DNA of 64,000 nt from Clostridium_AD sp937920395 (GTDB taxonomy: Bacteria; Bacillota; Clostridia; Clostridiales; Clostridiaceae), in NCBI GenBank assembly GCA_052274345.1, contig DAVZGP010000014.1, positions 6,483 to 70,482 of the forward strand, read 5' to 3'. The translations under genes were made by a program, and so were the position numbers. The first letter of the stretch is position 1. Every line of letters starts with the position of its first letter. The notes under the pieces were generated by a model. That model saw only the letters and a list, made by a program, of their open reading frames with translations, had not been told where the DNA came from and made no database searches. Positions 52,621 through 61,347 of this stretch are shown here, piece after piece.

Positions 52621-53745
52621 ATGAAAAAGCTTAAGGTAATGACAATACTTGGAACAAGACCTGAGATAATAAGACTATCTGAAGTTATAAAAGCTTGCGA
52701 TAGGTATTTTGATAATATTCTTGTACATACAGGACAAAATTGGGATTACACACTTAATGATGTGTTTTTTAAAGAGCTAGAACTTAGAGCACCAGATCAT
52801 TTTTTAGGAGTTGTAGGAGATAACCTTGGTGAAACTATGGGAAACATAATAGCTGAGAGTTATAAAATATTAGTTCAAGAAAAACCAGATGCACTTGTTA
52901 TACTTGGAGATACAAATAGTTGCCTAAGTGTCATATCAGCTAAAAGATTGAAAATACCAGTATTTCATATGGAAGCAGGAAATAGATGTTTTGATCAAAA
53001 TGTACCTGAGGAAATAAACAGGAAGATAGTCGATGTTACAAGTGATGTCAATATGGCATATACAGAACATGCAAGAAGATATTTGTTATCAGAAGGAATG
53101 AGAAAAGAATATACTTTTGTTACTGGCTCACCACTACCAGAAGTTTTCCACAGATATATGGATAAGATTGATGAGAGTGATGTTTTAACAAAATTAGGAC
53201 TTGAGAAAAACAAGTACATTTTAGTAAGTGCTCATCGTGAAGAAAATATAGATAATGATGAAAACTTTAAAAGCATAACTGATGCTCTAAATAAAATAGC
53301 TGCGACTTATGATATGCCAGTTATTTATTCAACACATCCAAGAAGCTGGAAGAAGATAGAAGAAAAAGGAATAAAATTTCATAAGAATATAAGACAACTA
53401 AAACCATTTGGTTTTTACGATTATAATAAACTTCAAAAGGATTCTTTCTGTGTATTATCAGATAGTGGATCACTTGCAGAAGAATCAAACATCATGGAAT
53501 TTGCAGGAGTTTCAATAAGAACAAGTACTGAAAGACCAGAAGCAATAGATAAAGGTTCAATAATACTTGGTGGAATTACAACTGACAGTATAACTCAAGC
53601 TATTGAAATAATAACTACGCAAAAATCATTAGGAGAAAAAACTGTTAAGGCACATGATTATACAGATATTAACGTTGCCATAAAAGTTGTTAATATTATT
53701 CAAGGGTATACAAGTGTTATAAACAATTTTATATGGAGGAAGTAA
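52621..53745 (+). CDS. fnlC: UDP-N-acetyl-hexosamine 2-epimerase (UDP-L-FucNAc forming)
   Basis: 374 residues of the WecB/CapG/FnlC family, last step to UDP-L-FucNAc. Conserved: TILGTRPEIIRLSEVI, VHTGQNWDYTLNDVFF, HMEAGNRCFDQNVPEEINR, SAHREENID, CVLSDSGSLAEESN. The DQNVPEEINR form is typical of the CapG/FnlC branch rather than WecB. Its stop shares one base with the next start. Confidence 0.92.
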   Translation: MKKLKVMTILGTRPEIIRLSEVIKACDRYFDNILVHTGQNWDYTLNDVFFKELELRAPDHFLGVVGDNLGETMGNIIAESYKILVQEKPDALVILGDTNSCLSVISAKRLKIPVFHMEAGNRCFDQNVPEEINRKIVDVTSDVNMAYTEHARRYLLSEGMRKEYTFVTGSPLPEVFHRYMDKIDESDVLTKLGLEKNKYILVSAHREENIDNDENFKSITDALNKIAATYDMPVIYSTHPRSWKKIEEKGIKFHKNIRQLKPFGFYDYNKLQKDSFCVLSDSGSLAEESNIMEFAGVSIRTSTERPEAIDKGSIILGGITTDSITQAIEIITTQKSLGEKTVKAHDYTDINVAIKVVNIIQGYTSVINNFIWRK

Positions 53746-54887
53746 TGAACAATCAGGGAAAGAAACTAAAAATTTTAATGATAGGTCCATTTCCAGACCC
53801 TATAACAGGTATGTCTGTATCTAACCAAATGCTTTTAAGTGGTTTAAAAGAAAATGGTCATGAAGTTGAATTTATAGATAGTAATGCTGAAAGAACTTTT
53901 ACAAGTCTTGCAGCTCAAGGTAATTTCAGTGTGAAGAAGATTTTAAATAGTCTTAGGCCAATAGCTATTGGCTGTTATAAAATACTATTTGAAAAATTTG
54001 ATATAGTCTATGTTACACCAGCACAAAGTTATTTGGGGTTTCTAAAGTACACTCCATTTATAAATGTTGCTAAATTCAAGAAAATTAAATGTTTCCTCCA
54101 TTTCCACGGAGGATTTGTTCGTATTATGTATGACTCAGTTGATGCAAAAAAACAAGAAACCTTGAAGTCTTATTTTAATAAGAGTACAGGAATTATAGTT
54201 CTTGGAAATTCATTAACTAAAATGTTTGATGGGGTCATTGATAAGGACAAAGTTTTTGTTTGCGAAAATGGCGTTCAGGATGAATACATGTTAAATGAGA
54301 AACAATTTAATAAAAGATTAGATGATAATAAGGAAATAGAAGAATTGAAAATATTATATCTAAGTAATTTAATGCTTAGCAAAGGTATATTAGATTTATT
54401 AAAAGCTTGTTTAATACTTAAAAAAGAAAATTACAAATTTCACTTGGATTTAGCAGGTGGCATCGAGGAAGAAATAGTTGAACCAGTTAATTCAATGATT
54501 AAAGAGCTTGGAGATAATGTAACTTATCATGGAGTTGTTAAAGGTTATAAGAAGTCGGCTCTACTTAAATCTAATAATGTTTTTTGCTTGCCAACATATT
54601 ATCCAAATGAAGGTCAACCCATTTCTATTTTAGAAGCGATGGGAAATGGACTAGCTATAATTACTACTTATCAAGGTGGGATAATAGATATATTTAAAGA
54701 TGGTGTAAATGGAGTCAAATGCATTAAAGAAGACCCTAATTCAATATGTGAAGCTATAAAGAAATGTAGTCTAGGGTATACTAAATTCGCTAAGAAAAAT
54801 TATTATGAATGTTTAGCAAATTATAATAGAAAAGAATTCGTAGGTAGAATAGAGAATATAATCATAAAGCAACAAAGGAGAACATAA
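53745..54887 (+). CDS. glycosyltransferase family 4
   Basis: 380-residue GT-B transferase. N-terminal acceptor domain IGPFPDPITGMSVSNQMLL, donor domain with YLSNLMLSKGILDLLKA and the late NEGQPISILEAMGNGLAIITT (the EX7E region). It adds one sugar of the repeat unit; the sugar cannot be told. The ATG at 53745 follows GGAGG in the end of fnlC. Two bases separate it from the polymerase gene. Confidence 0.88.
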   Translation: MNNQGKKLKILMIGPFPDPITGMSVSNQMLLSGLKENGHEVEFIDSNAERTFTSLAAQGNFSVKKILNSLRPIAIGCYKILFEKFDIVYVTPAQSYLGFLKYTPFINVAKFKKIKCFLHFHGGFVRIMYDSVDAKKQETLKSYFNKSTGIIVLGNSLTKMFDGVIDKDKVFVCENGVQDEYMLNEKQFNKRLDDNKEIEELKILYLSNLMLSKGILDLLKACLILKKENYKFHLDLAGGIEEEIVEPVNSMIKELGDNVTYHGVVKGYKKSALLKSNNVFCLPTYYPNEGQPISILEAMGNGLAIITTYQGGIIDIFKDGVNGVKCIKEDPNSICEAIKKCSLGYTKFAKKNYYECLANYNRKEFVGRIENIIIKQQRRT

Positions 54888-54888
54888 G

Positions 54889-56232
54889 ATGAAGTTTAAT
54901 TTAGCATTTCACAAAAGGAATTGGGTTGTCGAACTTGTTTGTTTATTAATAATAAGTACTGTGATACTAATCCCAGTGCATAATAACGCTGTAACTATTG
55001 CATTATCAGAGATAATTGCCATAGGAGTATTTATATATATGTTTATTTATCGTGGGTTAGTTAAACATGAATATATTTTTCCTGAATTTTCGAAAAGGGT
55101 TTTTTGGGCATTGTTTGGTTTTGGTATTTATTTTGTAATACTTTTTGCAGCAAGATTTTTGCTACATTTACCTTTTGCATCAATAACATGGCCTATAAGA
55201 TCATTAATACTTGGTTCATCTGTATTTTTCTTGATGGACGAATATAAGCCTAAAGTACATTCATTATTGTGTGGAGTAATAGTGATTTATTCCCTATTAA
55301 ACCTAACAGAGTTATTTGATTGTTTCAGATACTCAGATATACGAAAATTGAAATTCTTAGATAATATTAATATATATATGTATGTTTGTATTATGTTTAT
55401 AACATTTGCTGTATGGGTGATAAGAGAATGTTCTGAAAAGAAATTACCTTCATGGATTGGAAAAGTAGCATATGCAAATATGGGAATAAGTATGATTTTC
55501 GCATTTCTTTCTGGAGGAAGAATGGGATGGGTAATCATGGGTGCCGTATTTGTAGCAGCTTTCTTTCTAGTGTTTGGACTTAAATGGTGTTCATGGAAGC
55601 GAATTTTGCTATTTATGTTAGCATGTGTTTTGGTTACTGTACTTGCGGCAGCTGTAAACTTTATGAAATCCAAAAGTAATGTATACAGATCATTTTCTCC
55701 AATAGTAAGTAGAATTCCAGGACTTAAACAACCACCAGCTGAAAGCACTGATGACGAAGATGGTCAAGCAACTGCAGAAGCTAGTGATAAAATCCGTGGT
55801 ATATTCTGGGCTAAGGCATGGACTGCAATAAAGAAAGATCCAATTCTTGGAGCCGGTACATTTGCTGTAGCTTATAAGGAAGCAGTGCCTGTGATTCAAG
55901 CAGATACAGGAAATAAAATAATAGTACTTAAACCATCACCACGTCCAGCTCATAACTTTATACTTGAAACTTGGATGGGATGGGGAATTGTAGGATTGTT
56001 ACTATATTTAACAGGAATAATTTCAGCTTGTTATTATATAATGAAGAAGTTTGATAACATTCCAAAACATTTTCGTATATGTTGTATACTTCCTATAGTA
56101 TCAACAGTAATTGTAAGTTTACTACAGTCATTTATACTTCTAAATTTCCAAGCTGCATATATTATTTGGTTCTGCCTTGGTTTTGCATCAGTGGCAAATC
56201 ACTACTATAAGAATGGAGAAATTAGAGATTAG
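54889..56232 (+). CDS. O-antigen/polysaccharide polymerase or ligase (Wzy/WaaL-type)
   Basis: 447-residue membrane protein with about 10-12 hydrophobic segments and a large extracytoplasmic loop (roughly residues 260-360) holding PRPAHNFILETWMGWGIVG, the Wzy_C-type conserved block. It would join repeat units outside the membrane. It belongs to the O-antigen ligase family, but in this setting polymerase is more likely than ligase. No strong ribosome site beyond AAAGGAG in the end of the previous gene. Confidence 0.82.
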   Translation: MKFNLAFHKRNWVVELVCLLIISTVILIPVHNNAVTIALSEIIAIGVFIYMFIYRGLVKHEYIFPEFSKRVFWALFGFGIYFVILFAARFLLHLPFASITWPIRSLILGSSVFFLMDEYKPKVHSLLCGVIVIYSLLNLTELFDCFRYSDIRKLKFLDNINIYMYVCIMFITFAVWVIRECSEKKLPSWIGKVAYANMGISMIFAFLSGGRMGWVIMGAVFVAAFFLVFGLKWCSWKRILLFMLACVLVTVLAAAVNFMKSKSNVYRSFSPIVSRIPGLKQPPAESTDDEDGQATAEASDKIRGIFWAKAWTAIKKDPILGAGTFAVAYKEAVPVIQADTGNKIIVLKPSPRPAHNFILETWMGWGIVGLLLYLTGIISACYYIMKKFDNIPKHFRICCILPIVSTVIVSLLQSFILLNFQAAYIIWFCLGFASVANHYYKNGEIRD

Positions 56233-56245
56233 AAAAGCTTTAACG

Positions 56246-56275
56246 CAGCTATGATGCTATTATTGATCATAGCTG
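56246..56275 (+). repeat. inverted repeat at the left edge of the duplicated segment
   Basis: CAGCTATGAT and ATCATAGCTG (about 56246-56255 and 56266-56275) form a 10-bp stem between the polymerase gene and the first transferase copy. No T run follows. Confidence 0.6.
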
Positions 56276-56296
56276 TTAATTAAGGGGAGGATAACT

Positions 56297-57373
56297 TTGA
56301 AGAAGAGAATTTTATTAACATCTCAAACTGAAGATAACATAAAAGCTTTATATAATTATTATGAAAAAAACTTAAAAAACGACAGAACTGACATAATAGT
56401 AGAGTACAGTAGTTTTTATAAATATAATAAATTTGTGCACACTATTATAAGAGGAAGTCAAATGATAAAAAATTATTCTGTAGTTGTTTCAGATTATACA
56501 ACAAGTGTATTCTGGAAAGCTAAAAATGGTGTTTTTATGAGCCACGGATATGGAACTAAAAGTACTCCAGGGAATAATGAACTTAACATTAAAAAAACTA
56601 TGGATATCTATAAGGGTATTAGAACTAAAATAAAAAATGTTGTAACACTATCAGAAAGAGATAGTACTTATTTTTTAAGATCAGATGAACTTGATAAATG
56701 TGCTCTTCCAAATTATATGCCACTAGGCTTACCAAGGAATGATATGTTGTTTGATAAAGAATATATTAGTGCATGTAGAAATAAATTCAATTTGAAATAT
56801 AATACATTAGGTAAAAAGATTCTATTATTTTGTCCAACTTGGAGAGGGTATAAAATTGATAAAGAATTCCCAATTACTGAAAAAGATTGGATCAAGTTTG
56901 ACAATTTTATGGGAGAAAACGACTGGGAAATGATTTATCGTCCTCATTACATGGAGCGGTTACTAGATGATAAAATATTTGCTAATATGAAGAACATTGT
57001 AACAATAGATTTTAATGAAGAAATGTCTACTCAAAGTATACTCGCAGTTAGTGACATGGTACTTACAGATTATAGTTCAATTTATGTGGATTATTTAGTA
57101 TTAAATAGACCAATTTGTTTCCTTCCATATGACGCAGTTCAGTATGATAAAGAGCGAGGGCTTGCTATAGATTTTAAAAAAGAAATAGATACTCCTGGTC
57201 CTAAGTTAAAGATCATTGATGATTTAATAGATTATGTAAAAGATGTCTCTTTGGGTAATGATAAATTTATAAAAATCAGAAAAGATGCTCAAAAGAACTT
57301 TTATCGTTACTTGGATGGGGATAGCTGTAAAAGAGTGTGGAATTTAATATTAAATCTTGCTGATAAAAAGTAA
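56297..57373 (+). CDS. CDP-polyol (ribitol/glycerol) phosphotransferase, copy 1
   Basis: 358-residue TagB/TagF/TarL-type transferase that moves a polyol phosphate from a CDP-polyol to a sugar or growing chain. Conserved: SHGYGTK, PTWRG (in LLFCPTWRGYKID), YRPHYMERLLDD, VLTDYSSIYVDYLVL. The start codon is TTG (56297) after GGGGAGG. It is a close duplicate of the 59546-60622 gene, of equal length. Some stretches (for example around 56970-57040) are identical at DNA level while their flanks differ silently. Its 3' flank carries the first codons of a lost tarI. Confidence 0.87.
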   Translation: MKKRILLTSQTEDNIKALYNYYEKNLKNDRTDIIVEYSSFYKYNKFVHTIIRGSQMIKNYSVVVSDYTTSVFWKAKNGVFMSHGYGTKSTPGNNELNIKKTMDIYKGIRTKIKNVVTLSERDSTYFLRSDELDKCALPNYMPLGLPRNDMLFDKEYISACRNKFNLKYNTLGKKILLFCPTWRGYKIDKEFPITEKDWIKFDNFMGENDWEMIYRPHYMERLLDDKIFANMKNIVTIDFNEEMSTQSILAVSDMVLTDYSSIYVDYLVLNRPICFLPYDAVQYDKERGLAIDFKKEIDTPGPKLKIIDDLIDYVKDVSLGNDKFIKIRKDAQKNFYRYLDGDSCKRVWNLILNLADKK

Positions 57374-57387
57374 GTATGCAGAAATTA

Positions 57388-57420
57388 ATGAATATTGCTA
57401 CAATACTTGCATATTATTAG
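57388..57420 (+). pseudogene. scar: first codons of a second tarI copy
   Basis: The bases after copy 1 repeat those after copy 2 with the same 15-base spacing, then an ATG opens MNIATILAYY and a stop. In copy 2 the same ATG opens the intact tarI (MNIAIILAGGKG). Similarity ends at 57410, so the tarI copy was deleted there. Confidence 0.8.
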
Positions 57421-57560
57421 GAGTTAAGATTGGTGATGGTTGTATTATTGGAGCAAATTCGGTGGTTAATAAAGATGTTTCTAGTAACAGCATAGCTGTT
57501 GGTTCGCCAGCTAGAGTTATTAAAACGTATAATTTCAAGGAAAAACAATGGATAAGATAA
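57411..57560 (+). pseudogene. 3' remnant of a hexapeptide-repeat acyltransferase gene
   Basis: About 49 codons in frame with left-handed beta-helix repeats (GVKIGDGCIIGANSVVNKDV, IAVGSPARVIKTYN), the usual C-terminus of sugar O- or N-acetyltransferases. The 5' part is missing and the fragment is joined directly to the tarI scar. No ribosome site. It is probably a deletion junction between formerly separate genes. Confidence 0.82.
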
Positions 57561-57608
57561 AAATCTAATAGAAACTATGGTTATTATAAAAATTTTAGGA
57601 GGCAAAAT

Positions 57609-58514
57609 ATGAAAGGTATTATTTTAGCTGGAGGTTCCGGCACAAGACTATATCCAGTAACAAAAGCAGTATCAAAACAAATACTCCCAATATATGATAA
57701 ACCAATGATATATTATCCATTATCAGTATTAATGCTTGCAAATATAAAAGACATATTAATTATTTCAACTCCAAGAGATATAGTTACTTTTAAAGAGTTA
57801 TTAGGTGATGGAAGTGATATAGGAATTAACTTGGTGTATGCAGTCCAGGAAGAACCAAGAGGACTTGCAGAAGCTTTTATTATAGGAGAAGAGTTTATAG
57901 GAAATGATAAAGTAGCATTAGTTTTAGGCGATAATATTTTCTACGGCTATGGATTTACTGAAAGACTAAAGAGAGCAGTTGATAGAGAAGAAGGCTCAAC
58001 TATTTTTGGATATCATGTAAGCAATCCAACTTCATTCGGTGTGGTTGAATTTGATGATAATAATAATGTTTTATCTATAGAAGAAAAACCAGAAAAACCA
58101 AAATCAAACTATGCGGTTCCTGGATTATATTTCTACGATAACAATGTAATTGAAATTGCTAAAAAAATCAAACCATCTTCTAGAGGTGAAATAGAAATAA
58201 CAGCAGTAAACAATGAATATTTAAGGCGTGGCAATTTGAAAGTTGAACTTTTTGGACGAGGTATGGCTTGGCTTGATACAGGAACACATAGAGGATTACT
58301 CGATGCAGCGAACTTTGTAGAGGCTATACAAACTAGACAAGGACTATACGTAGCTTGCATAGAAGAAATAGCTTATAGGAATGGTTTTATAAATAGAAAG
58401 CAACTTTTGAAATTAGCAAAACCTTTAATGAAATCAGAATATGGTAAGTATTTAATGCAGATTGCTGATAATGATGATAAAGCTGATTTAGAAGCAGACC
58501 TAGAATTAGAATAA
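57609..58514 (+). CDS. rfbA: glucose-1-phosphate thymidylyltransferase
   Basis: 301-residue RmlA making dTDP-glucose. GIILAGGSGTRLYPVTKAVSKQ is the nucleotide loop; DNIFYGYGF and WLDTGTHRGLLDA are active-site blocks. AGGAGG precedes the ATG. The next steps need RmlB and RmlD; here only rfbC follows intact, and rfbB is a fragment. Confidence 0.94.
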   Translation: MKGIILAGGSGTRLYPVTKAVSKQILPIYDKPMIYYPLSVLMLANIKDILIISTPRDIVTFKELLGDGSDIGINLVYAVQEEPRGLAEAFIIGEEFIGNDKVALVLGDNIFYGYGFTERLKRAVDREEGSTIFGYHVSNPTSFGVVEFDDNNNVLSIEEKPEKPKSNYAVPGLYFYDNNVIEIAKKIKPSSRGEIEITAVNNEYLRRGNLKVELFGRGMAWLDTGTHRGLLDAANFVEAIQTRQGLYVACIEEIAYRNGFINRKQLLKLAKPLMKSEYGKYLMQIADNDDKADLEADLELE

Positions 58515-58533
58515 TAATAAGGAGGAATTATAA

Positions 58534-59085
58534 GTGTTTAATTTTATAGAAACTAAGATAGAAGGCATATACATAATAGAGCCAAAAGTTTTCGGTGACA
58601 ATAGAGGATACTTTATGGAGACTTACAACAAAAATGATTTCTTTGAAGCTGGACTTAAAATGGAATTTGTTCAAGACAATGAATCAAAGTCAAAAAAAGG
58701 TGTACTCCGAGGACTTCATTTTCAAACTAAACATACTCAAGGTAAATTAGTTCGTGTTACTCAGGGTAAAGTTTTTGATGTAGCTGTAGATTTAAGAAAA
58801 AATTCATCCACATTTGGTAAATGGGAAGGCGTAATCTTAACTGATGAAAATAAGAAGCAATTTTATATTCCAGAAGGATTTGCTCATGGATTTTTAGTTA
58901 TGTCAGATGTGGCTGTTTTTAATTATAAATGTACAGATTATTATGCACCAGAGTACGATAGCGGATTACTATGGAATGATAAAGATATAGCTATTGATTG
59001 GCCACTGGTCGGTATAGAAGAAATTCTATTATCAGAAAAGGACAAAGTGCAAAAGGGATTCAAAGATTTAGAAACAACATTTTAA
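58534..59085 (+). CDS. rfbC: dTDP-4-dehydrorhamnose 3,5-epimerase
   Basis: 183-residue RmlC. Conserved DNRGYFMETYN, VQDNESKSKKGVLRGLHFQ with the catalytic His, and IPEGFAHGFLV. Begins at GTG after AAGGAGG. With rfbB broken just downstream, its substrate must come from another locus, or it is a leftover of a lost rhamnose operon. Confidence 0.93.
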   Translation: MFNFIETKIEGIYIIEPKVFGDNRGYFMETYNKNDFFEAGLKMEFVQDNESKSKKGVLRGLHFQTKHTQGKLVRVTQGKVFDVAVDLRKNSSTFGKWEGVILTDENKKQFYIPEGFAHGFLVMSDVAVFNYKCTDYYAPEYDSGLLWNDKDIAIDWPLVGIEEILLSEKDKVQKGFKDLETTF

Positions 59086-59106
59086 TATAAATGGGCATAA
59101 TAAATC

Positions 59107-59166
59107 ATGAAAACTTATTTAATAACTGGTGGAGCCGGATTTATAGGTGCAAATTTACTACAATAA
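59107..59166 (+). pseudogene. 5' remnant of rfbB (dTDP-glucose 4,6-dehydratase)
   Basis: ATG at 59107 opens MKTYLITGGAGFIGANLLQ, the Rossmann start of RfbB, then an immediate stop. The remaining 300 or so codons are gone and unrelated AT-rich DNA follows. It sits in the normal rfbA-C-B position, so this was once an intact gene. Confidence 0.85.
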
Positions 59167-59193
59167 TATGTATAAAAAATAAATACTGTAATG

Positions 59194-59223
59194 AAACTCT
59201 TAGGGTTTAGGCTTTAAGAGTTT
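59194..59223 (+). terminator. terminator-like hairpin after the rfbB remnant
   Basis: AAACTCTTA (59194-59202) pairs with TAAGAGTTT (59215-59223), followed by a modest T-containing stretch. The remaining gap to 59545 holds a possible promoter (below) and no gene. Confidence 0.6.
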
Positions 59224-59316
59224 TATGATGTTTTTAAAAGAAAATTTATACTTAATGGTGTTACTATACATTTTTTTGTTATTAGGACAAATTAATTAAA
59301 CTTTTTAAATATATTA

Positions 59317-59325
59317 TGGTATACT
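59317..59325 (+). promoter_or_regulatory. possible extended -10 promoter before copy 2
   Basis: TGG-TATACT at 59317-59325 matches an extended -10 element; no good -35 is evident. It would give the transferase copy 2, tarI, tarJ and flippase genes their own transcript. Confidence 0.35.
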
Positions 59326-59545
59326 AAATTGTACATATAGGTGTTAATTCATAAACGAAGCTTCGTCTTTTATGTATAAATACATAAGATTTACAGAAAA
59401 ATGCAACTAAAATAGATCACCATTTATATAAACGCGATTACAAGGCATCACTGTTAGATTACTAGTATAATCATGGTGAAATTAAAGATATTTAAATTGT
59501 AGCACCTTGGTAGCTATGAAGGTTCTAATTAAGGAGATACTAACT

Positions 59546-60622
59546 TTGAAAAAAAGAATATTACTAACATCTCAAACTGAAGATAATATAAAAGCCTTAC
59601 AAAATTATTATATAAAAAACATACAACAAAATAGACCAGATATTATAATAGAATATAGCAGCTTTTATAAATGTAGTAAAATTTTACATTATATTATAAG
59701 AGCAAGTCAGATGGTTAAAAATTATTCTGTTGTTGTTTCAGATTATACAACTAGCGTTTTCTGGAAAGCTCAAAATGGAGTTTATATGAGTCATGGTTAT
59801 GGAACTAAAAAGTCTCCAGGTAACAGTGAACTTGGCATTAAAAAAATGATGGATCTTTATAAAGGAATTAGAACTAGAATAAAAAATGTTGTAACACTAT
59901 CAGAACGAGGTAGCACCTATTTTTTAAGGTCGAAAGATCTGGATAAATATGATCTCCCAAATTATATGCCTCTCGGATTACCAAGAAATGATATGTTGTT
60001 TGATAAAAAATATATTAGTGCATGTAGAAATAAATTTGACTCCAAATATGATACTAAAGGTAAAAAAATTTTATTATTTTGTCCAACTTGGCGAGGTTTT
60101 GAAATTGATAAAAAGTTCCCGATTACTAAAAAGGACTGGATAAAGTTCGACAAGTTTATGGGAGATAATAACTGGAAAATGATTTATCGCCCTCATTACT
60201 TAGAGAGGTTACTTGATGATAAAATATTTGCTAATATGAAGAACATTGTAACAATAGATTTTAATGAAGAAATGTCTACTCAAAGTGTACTTGCAGTATC
60301 AGACATGGTACTTACAGATTACAGCTCAATTTATGTGGATTATTTAGTACTTGATAGACCAATTTGTTTTCTTCCATACGATGTAGTTCAGTATGGTAAA
60401 GAGCGAGGTCTTGCTATAGATTTTAAGAAAGATATAGATACACCTGGACCTAAGCTAAATGGCATTGATGACTTAATAAGTTATGTAAAAGATGTTTCAG
60501 GCGATGATGACAAATATAAAAATATTAGAAAAACTGCTCAAAAGAATTTTTATACTTATTTAGATGGAGACAGTTGCAAAAGAGTGTGGAATTTAATATT
60601 AAATCTTGCTGATAAAAAATAA
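59546..60622 (+). CDS. CDP-polyol (ribitol/glycerol) phosphotransferase, copy 2
   Basis: 358-residue paralogue of copy 1 with the same motifs (SHGYGTKKSPG, PTWRGFEID, YRPHYLERLLDD, LTDYSSIYVDY) and the same TTG start and AAGGAG spacing. An upstream in-frame start (59507) is not supported by the alignment with copy 1. It is followed by intact tarI and tarJ, so the natural donor is probably CDP-ribitol, making this TarL-like. CDP-glycerol cannot be excluded. Confidence 0.88.
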   Translation: MKKRILLTSQTEDNIKALQNYYIKNIQQNRPDIIIEYSSFYKCSKILHYIIRASQMVKNYSVVVSDYTTSVFWKAQNGVYMSHGYGTKKSPGNSELGIKKMMDLYKGIRTRIKNVVTLSERGSTYFLRSKDLDKYDLPNYMPLGLPRNDMLFDKKYISACRNKFDSKYDTKGKKILLFCPTWRGFEIDKKFPITKKDWIKFDKFMGDNNWKMIYRPHYLERLLDDKIFANMKNIVTIDFNEEMSTQSVLAVSDMVLTDYSSIYVDYLVLDRPICFLPYDVVQYGKERGLAIDFKKDIDTPGPKLNGIDDLISYVKDVSGDDDKYKNIRKTAQKNFYTYLDGDSCKRVWNLILNLADKK

Positions 60623-60636
60623 GGAGGCAGAAATTA

Positions 60637-61347
60637 ATGAATATTGCTATAATACTTGCTGGTGGAAAAGGTACTAGAATGGGAATCGTTGATCAACCAA
60701 AACAGTTTATCGATATATATGGTAAACCAATAGTTGTACACACAATCGAAGCATTTGATATACATGAGCAAATAGATGCAATTGCAATTGTTTGTCTTAA
60801 AGAATGGCATGAGGATATAAAGATATGGACAAGAAAATTCGAGCTCAATAAAGTAAAGTGGATAGTAGATGGTGGAGAAACAAGACAGGAATCCGTTTTA
60901 AATGGTCTAAAAGCCATAGAGGAAGATGTTAATCCTGACGATATTGTTGTTATTCACGATTCTGCAAGACCACTAATATCTCATAGGATCATAGTTAATA
61001 ATATTGAAGGTGCCAAGAAATATGGTGCTGTTGATACAGTTATTAAAGCATCTGATACCATAATTAAAAGTTTGGACGATAATACTATAGACTCAATTCC
61101 TGTAAGAAAAGAGTTATATATAGGCCAAACTCCTCAAAGCTTTGTATATTCAACTATATATGACGCTCATAAAATTGCAGCAACATCGGATCTTCAGGAT
61201 TCAACAGATGACTGTAGATTAGTATTAAATTCTGGTAAAAAAGTCCATTTAGTAGATGGAGATAAACTAAATTTCAAGATTACTACAATGGAAGATCTAC
61301 TCCTTCTAAAATCAATAATTAAAATGAGCAAATTGGAGAGAATATAA
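60637..61347 (+). CDS. tarI: D-ribitol-5-phosphate cytidylyltransferase (IspD/TarI family)
   Basis: 236 residues. IspD-fold CTP transferase: ILAGGKGTRMGIVDQPKQF, VDGGETRQESVLNGL, VIHDSARPLIS, LDSIPVR-type region and FKITTMEDLLLL. The direct coupling to a TarJ reductase gene (stop and start overlap by one base) and the nearby transferase point to CDP-ribitol synthesis rather than the isoprenoid enzyme IspD. AAGGAGG precedes the ATG. Confidence 0.87.
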   Translation: MNIAIILAGGKGTRMGIVDQPKQFIDIYGKPIVVHTIEAFDIHEQIDAIAIVCLKEWHEDIKIWTRKFELNKVKWIVDGGETRQESVLNGLKAIEEDVNPDDIVVIHDSARPLISHRIIVNNIEGAKKYGAVDTVIKASDTIIKSLDDNTIDSIPVRKELYIGQTPQSFVYSTIYDAHKIAATSDLQDSTDDCRLVLNSGKKVHLVDGDKLNFKITTMEDLLLLKSIIKMSKLERI

